Of a stretch of DNA of 64,000 bases, positions 56,988 through 64,000 are shown piece by piece. How positions within the stretch are numbered: position 1 is the stretch's first letter; the number at the start of each line of letters is the position of its first letter. The notes beneath the pieces are model-generated. The model saw only the letters and a list, made by a program, of their open reading frames with translations. It made no database searches and was not told where the DNA came from. This DNA comes from Chaenocephalus aceratus (taxonomy: Eukaryota; Chordata; Actinopteri; Perciformes; Channichthyidae): NCBI GenBank assembly GCA_023974075.1, contig JAMFTG010000234.1:98501-162500 (forward strand), written 5' to 3'. Made by a program: the position numbers and the translations under genes.

Positions 56988-57034
56988 TTGTGTGTGTGTG
57001 TGTGTGTGCGTGTGTGTGTGTGTGTGTGTGTCAG
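56988..57034 (+). promoter_or_regulatory. (TG)n run serving as the acceptor region of a rarb exon
   Basis: TG dinucleotides run directly into tcag at 57031-57034 before the exon, with no separate polypyrimidine tract. Confidence 0.75.
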
Positions 57035-57193
57035 ACCGCCAGGACCTGGAGGAACCCTCTAAAGTGGACGAGATGCAGGAGCCTCTTCTTGAAGCTCTGA
57101 AGATCTACGTGAGGAAGAGGAGGCCGAGCAAACCTCACATGTTCCCCAGAACCCTGATGAAGATCACCGACCTGCGGAGCATCAGCGCTAAAG
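57035..57193 (+). CDS. rarb: rarb exon: LBD helices 9-11 region
   Basis: The acceptor is a TG repeat ending in tgtgtcag; the donor is gtacgc at 57194. With the G carried over it reads [52 protein letters not shown]. It is 159 nt, in the expected phase, with no indel. DLEEPxKVD and RPSKPHMFP agree with RAR-beta; [11 protein letters not shown] excludes RAR-gamma, which has GIS-T there as I recall. The upstream intron is almost entirely tandem repeat. In the protein this segment holds the helix 9-10 dimer surface used with RXR (family knowledge). Confidence 0.93.
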
Positions 57194-58509
<1,316 letters not shown>

Positions 58510-59413
58510 AGAGGAAGAGGAGGAGGAGGAAGAAACTCCTCGGAGAAACGAAACTCCCAACGAGAAACCGCTGAATCGCCAGAGTTTCGGGACACCGAAG
58601 AGGCTTTTCCGCCCGGAGACGAGTCCTAAAAAAAGGCTCTTTCTGACTTTCCTTTGCCCAGAAAGGAGCATCCTGGCAAGGCTTCCTCCTACCCCTCCTT
58701 GCTAGGTATCTTTACTTCTATTCCCCCTTAAAAGAAGACATGGGACGCCTCGTGTGAAGCATTGGACTCGGTGTTTTTGGACGAAGAAGTCAGAGAAGAT
58801 TCTGCTCAGGTCTCCTGTGTAAACCCTAATGCATGATGGGAGATTGATGAGTGAATTTAACCCACGTTGTAAATACCGTCGGACGGAGTCTCTGGTTCTA
58901 CGATGGATTTGTGGTGAATATTATCATTGTCTTAAATATTATCTTGGAGGCGAGCGGGCCTGACGGCGGTCCTCTGTGGAGACGTTATCTAGAATGTTAT
59001 TGCATATAGACATTACGGAATATTTTATATTTGTGTTGCTATATTTAAAAAACAGTTTTCCGTCTTTTCTAACCCGTCATGAATCCCCCAGAATGCAAAG
59101 CTCCTCTCGAGCTCAACAACAGCCTTCGATACGCACTCATCAGAGTTCAGAGGAATGAAGGGCTGTGATCTTTAACCTTTAACCTTTAACCCCGACCATG
59201 ATCCAACTCTAACTGTGTCGCACTTTATTATCACCGTCTGGTCGGTCAGGAGGTTAAACAAACCGATGCTACGCTAACGCCGGTTAACTCGTCTCCGCTG
59301 AAGGGGCTGCGTTAGCATGACGAGGTGTTCTGTGGAAAGAGGAGCGTTACCAGGAGGAAACGAATCAATTACACAGTTCAAAGGACGTCATGCACGTGGA
59401 CATCGTTGACCCG

Positions 59414-59419
59414 AATAAA
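59414..59419 (+). promoter_or_regulatory. candidate polyadenylation signal of rarb
   Basis: This is a canonical AATAAA and the first I see after the last rarb exon, about 0.7-0.9 kb past the two possible stop codons. Whether it is used cannot be told from sequence. The stretch 58510-59413 is presumed 3' UTR with no other recognisable gene. Confidence 0.4.
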
Positions 59420-59631
59420 TCACGACCAAACCTTCACAAAAAGCACTAAACTGTAGTTTTTTGCAGCGGAGTTGTGGCTTTATGTCAAACGATAATATCC
59501 TATATTACTAGAAATGCTATGTTTGATTTTGAGATCTCAGAAATGATGTTGATGAGTGTAGTCTTATAAAACCTATATGTATCTCTGCATAGTCGTTACC
59601 AGGGAAACGAATCAATTAGACCAGTGTTTCT

Positions 59632-59977
59632 CAAATGTTTTCATTCCAAGGACTTAACCAATAAAAAAACACTCGCGGACCACCTCACTCCACAAATATC
59701 AAAAAACACATCGTTTTTCTAGAACAGATTACAAATCGCCTGAAAATGGTACAAACAAGTGGCAACATGTGTGACGAAGGTGTTTATCTGGGCTGTATCA
59801 TGCCATCGAAAGTGAAACTTAACCTCGCTCCATTGCGGAGATATTCCCGCGAGAGTGCGGAAAAACTGAAATGTATTTATTTATTTCAAATGTGAAATGT
59901 TAACAATATACTCACGGACCACTAGGGGGCGCTCACGGACCACCAATGGTCCGCGGACCACACTTTGAGAAGCACTG
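59632..59977 (-). mobile_element. hAT MITE family A, copy 3
   Basis: Starts cagtgtttctcaaatg and ends tttgagaagcactg. The TSD is AATTAGAC at 59624-59631 against AATTAGAG at 59978-59985 (7 of 8). Opposite orientation to copies 1 and 2. Confidence 0.9.
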
Positions 59978-59985
59978 AATTAGAG

Positions 59986-60830
59986 AATACTGAGGAAACA
60001 CAGTTCAAATGGACGTCATGCACTTACATGTTAACACCTGGATACATCGTGACCAGAACGTTAAAAAAAAAGCACTAAACTAGTTTTTTCTTGCAGTATT
60101 TTTGTCGCTTTTATGTCACACAATAATGTTCGATATTACTAGAAATGCTATGCTTCGTTTTTGAGTCTAATTAAAACCTACACAAATCATGGCAAAAACA
60201 CACATTAGAATACATGACAGCCCTTTTGCTGCTTGACGTCTCTCGCTTGCTGTGCTACCATTTAAACTCTCCCCACTTCCTCGAGGAGCTCAAAGGAAGT
60301 GAAACGGATAGAAATCATGGCCACAACTGCAGCCTTTGGTTCCTTTAAAGCACATGAAGGTATGTGTTCTCCGTGAGCTCGCAGCGCTCCGTCGGTGTTG
60401 GTCCGTGTGCTCGCAGCCCGCTATGACTTGATGATAATAATAGTTTTTATGTATATAGCGCTTTTCATGAACTCAAAGACGCCTAATTGCTGATGACCTG
60501 ATGAGTGTGTATCCTTCACTAACAGCATTTCAACCTGGGCTCCACCACGCACTCTGTGGCGCCTTACGAGCAGAGCCTCCTCTCCTCTCAGAAGTGTCTT
60601 TTAGAAACCGCTGAGCAGACGGAGGGAAACGCAACCGTACAAACATACTGATAACCGGGACGATTGTACACTGACGTAGAAACGTAGACGCGTAGAAGCA
60701 CACAGCCTCGGTGCTCGGACCGATTGAGAAACATTTACACGTGGAGAGGCTTCTCTAGAAACACAGCTCTATATCACTGGGAGGCGGGAAGAGGAGAAGA
60801 TGGCAACACAATACGAACAAAGGAGGTGGG
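59986..60830. other. Downstream intergenic stretch, no gene seen
   Basis: No exon recognised. 60440-60470 (ttttatgtatatagcgcttt) is a SINE-tail-like fragment. Confidence 0.5.
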
Positions 60831-61995
60831 AGGATACCCGAGTAGAAGTACTCAGATGTTGTACTTGAGTAAAAGTAGAAGTACTCAGATGTTGTACTTG
60901 AGTAAAAGTAGAAGTACTCTTGTTCTTAGTAAAAGTAGAAGTACTCAGATCTTGTTCTTAGTAAAGTAGAAGTACTCAGATCTTGTGCTTGAGTAAAAGT
61001 AGAAGTACTCAGATCTTGTACTTGAGTAAAAGTAGAAGTACTCAGATCTTGTACTTGAGTAAAAGTAGAAGTACTCAGATCTTGTACTTGAGTAAAAGTA
61101 GAAGTAGGCCTACCCAGATCTTGTACTTGAGTAAAAGTAGAAGTACTCAGATCTTTTACTTGAGTAAAAGTAGAAGTACTCAGATCTTGTACTTGAGTAA
61201 AAGTAGAAGTCCTCAGATCTTTTACTTGAGTAAAAGTAGAAGTACTCAGATCTTTTACTTGAGTAAAAGTAGAAGTACTCAGATCTTGTACTTGAGTAAA
61301 ATTAGAAGTACTCAGATCTTTTACTTGAGTAAAAGTAGAAGTACTCAGATCCTGTACTTGAGTAAAAGTAGAAGTACCAGAGTGTAGGAATACTCTGTCA
61401 CAGTAAAAGTCCTCATTCAAAATGTTCCTCAAGTGAAAGTAGAAAGTATTCTCATCTAAATATAGTGAAAGACAGTGAAAGTAGTCGTTGTGCAGATTGG
61501 TCCATTCCAGAATAATATATATGATGTGTTTTATAATGATTGATCATGAAAGTGTTCTCAAAGCTGGTGAAGGTGCAGCTAGTCTGAAGTACTTTGTAGA
61601 CTGCAGGGTAGCTGGTGGAGGTGCAGCTAGTCTGAAGTACTTGTAAGTACTTTGTAGACTGCAGGGTAGCTGGTGAAGGTGCAGCTAGTCTGAAGTACTT
61701 TGTAGACTGCAGGGTAGCTGGTGAAGGAGCAGCTAGTCTGAAGTACTTTGTAGACTGCAGGGTAGCTGGTGAAGGTGCAGCTAGTCTGAAGTACTTTGTA
61801 GACTGCAGGGTAGCTGGTGGATTTACTCCAGGTGGAACTAAAGTCTGATTCAACACTTGGTTAGATTTCACATCCTTCATCTGTGAAGTAACTAAAGGGA
61901 TTAAATACATGTAGTGGAGGAAAAGTACACAGTGTACCTCTGAACTGTAGTGGAGTAAAACTTAAGTACAGTTCTTGAGTACATCTACTTAGTTA
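60831..61995 (+). mobile_element. Composite element copy 2: 33-bp array + linker + 48-bp array
   Basis: Same order and orientation as 34838-37905: the 33-bp array at 60842-61380 (about 16 units), the same linker, and the 48-bp array at 61562-61815 (about 5 units, one broken), then the same tail. It starts near gaggtgggagg (60826) and ends near agttacttcccacctct (61995), an approximate inverted pair, which suggests a fold-back-type DNA element. Confidence 0.8.
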
Positions 61996-63751
61996 CTTCC
62001 CACCTCTCCCGACCAATAGGAAGAGGTGATATCTCCTCCTCTCACAGGACCCCCCCCCCCCCCCCCCCCTCTGCTGCTGAAACACCTGGAAATACCTGAA
62101 GCTCAGATGTAAAGACATGAAGCACAAGAGTTACAGAGAATATTAAAACCCGACAGCTTTGGGAACGCTTCCTCGCTGCTGACGGAGAGGTGCGGGAAGA
62201 AGACTAGTGACGCGCGGAGGTGTTTGTGCCGAGGGTTCAATTGGGTTCATCTGCATTGAAAGATGTTCAGTTAACGATTATTAGTCAGACCTTTCGTCAT
62301 TACTTTTTCTTTTTTTCGACATACTTTATGACTTTTTCGTGATATATTTTTTCACACGTTATTTAATTTATTTTTAAGGTATTTTTTGGGATATGTAAAA
62401 TTATTAAAAAAAATCCAGAATATTTTTTAATTTAATATACTTTGACTGTTATAGGATATTTTTCCAAAAGCTATACTATGACTATTTTTCATTTTTTTCG
62501 ACATACTTAAAAACCCTTTTTAAAATACTTTTAGACAAGTTTTTTTCAACCTACTATTCTTTGACTTTTTAACACTCTTTACTGTGAATGTTCTGACATG
62601 TCTTGACGTACTATATTAGGATGTATTATACATATATATGACGTTTTTTCTGGAGGTCAGTCAAATCACTTTCGTTACTAGTATGGATAAGAAAATATTA
62701 ATCCCACAAGACATTTCATAATACCACTTTTAATTTGTTCGGTATTCCACCTGTTACTCATGAGATGTAACATATCCTAATTTACAGTAAAACATGTAAT
62801 TACGTTTTTCAATAAGTCGTCGAGAGTCAGGTTGATTTTGGACGCCGGTATATTTCAACTTTAGCTGCATTTTCAAAGTGGAGCTTGTTGTCACGGCAGC
62901 TGATAAATCACTAAGCTTCTCAGCTCCAGATTCAAATTGAAAACCTGGCACAAACATCTCAGTGACGCCGTCTCTGAGTCCTTCAGCTTCTTGCATTGAG
63001 GGCCGTGAGGGGCTCTGGGTCGCAGCAGCACATATTAATAAGAAGAAATAAAACTCATAGCAATCCATTCCTGCTCAGAGATACATATCATAAGGGAAGC
63101 CAGAGCAGACCTTTATTTAACCGTTTGAATGTGAATAATGTCCGTCAGAATGCAGTGTTACGGAAACGAGAAAGGCTCCCTCTCTGTTCTCCTGGCGAGA
63201 GAGGGAGGGAGCCATCTTTGGTGTTTTTATTTTTATTTGAAGCTGGAAAACAGCCCAACGAATGTTCACCTTCGACCCCTGAACGCAGCAGGGACGACTC
63301 CTCTGTCCCTGCAGCAAACAAACTCCACGATGCTGAATCTCACTCTTGTTTTCTGTTGAATGTTGTACCGACGTAACTGTAATACTCTACTATCTAGCTC
63401 ACTGCGGGGGTGTTACATAAGTGATGTGTGCTTTGCATTACAACTGGCAGCTCTGTGGGGAAAGACCTTTCCAATCGTCCTTGGGAACTCACGTCCAAGT
63501 GAACAAAAGATAAAGAAGAATGGAGGAGGAACTGGATTTTGGAGAGCTGATTTGGGACGGACATGAAGGAAATGGACATCGCTGATATGTTGTTGTTCCT
63601 GTTTCACGTCTAACAACAGAGCCTCCATCTCAACCAGGGAGCCAAACAGCTGTCGATCAATCAAACCCAATCAATAGACAGCGATTTGGTGAACAGGTAA
63701 ACGAGCCAGGGTTACACCGATACGTGGGGCTGAAAACTGATCCTCTTAGAC
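61996..63751. other. Downstream intergenic stretch, no gene seen
   Basis: A C-run of about 20 lies near 62048-62070 and AT-rich sequence at 62250-62750. Short ORFs here have no recognisable domain. Confidence 0.5.
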
Positions 63752-64000
63752 CAGTGTTTCTCAAACTTTTTCATACCAAGGACTTAACCAATAAAAAAAC
63801 ACTCGCGGACCACCTAACTTCACAAATATCCCAAAACACATCGTTTTTCTAGAACAGATTATAAATCGCCTGAAAATGGTACAAACAAGTGGCAACATGT
63901 GTGACGAAGGTGTTGCCCTGGGCTTTATCATGCAATAGAAAGTGAAACTTAAGCTCGTTCCATTGCGGAGATATTCCCGCGAGAGTGCGGAAAACTTAAA
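63752..64000 (-). mobile_element. hAT MITE family A, copy 4, cut by the window edge
   Basis: Starts cagtgtttctcaaacttttt and matches copy 3 through cgagagtgcggaaaactt. The other end and TSD lie outside the window. Confidence 0.9.

Overview
This is vertebrate, almost certainly teleost fish, nuclear DNA. It carries split exons with consensus splice sites, long (TG)n tracts, tRNA-derived SINEs with the tail seen in fish, LINE 3' ends, many short hAT elements with 8-bp target-site duplications (TSDs), and very large minisatellites. There is one recognisable host gene, on the + strand: the last six coding exons of a retinoic acid receptor, which I call rarb (RAR-beta). The exons are 5618-5759 (second zinc finger), 27830-27990 (hinge and start of the ligand-binding domain, LBD), 45259-45434, 51329-51534, 57035-57193 and 58295 to either 58509 or 58705 (LBD end, helix 12, F domain). 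Exons for the N-terminal domain and first zinc finger lie upstream of the window. The beta subtype rests on the three subtype-specific pocket positions (Ala, Ile, Val) and on beta-like stretches in the LBD.

The gene is not intact as written. Exon 45259-45434 lacks one A (176 instead of 177 nt) and exon 51329-51534 has one extra C (206 instead of 205 nt). The last exon has a run of six G where removing one base opens a much longer lysine- then glutamate-rich tail. I read these as probable uncorrected long-read or homopolymer errors, although decay cannot be excluded from sequence alone. The other coding positions are well conserved.

Everything else is intronic or downstream repeat DNA. By my tally tandem arrays make up about 20 kb of the 64 kb. 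From the left: a dead minus-strand LINE whose ORF has been blown up by two internal minisatellites (1-2530); a zone of hAT elements and a 72-bp array (5.8-15.6 kb); a 38-bp array (17.8-18.7 kb); a C-rich array and a strong palindrome (22.5-23.4 kb); a 3.4-kb inverted repeat made of opposed 37-bp arrays that ends 30 bp before an exon (24.4-27.8 kb); hAT elements and two long TG tracts (30-34 kb); a composite element with 33-bp and 48-bp arrays (34.8-37.9 kb, second copy at 60.8-61.9 kb); a hAT remnant plus an 18-bp-type array (38.9-40.9 kb); SINE and purine-tract DNA (41-45 kb); a 30-bp array starting right at a splice donor (45.4-47.6 kb); a 57-bp array starting right at the next donor (51.5-54.9 kb); the 38-bp satellite again in reverse orientation (55.3-56.8 kb); and the 3' end of the gene with downstream hAT copies.

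The most notable structural theme is that expanded minisatellites or TG runs abut the splice sites of the rarb LBD exons, and that several arrays grew inside, or from, transposable elements. I found no RNA genes other than SINE-derived tRNA-like heads, no CRISPR arrays and no prokaryotic features.
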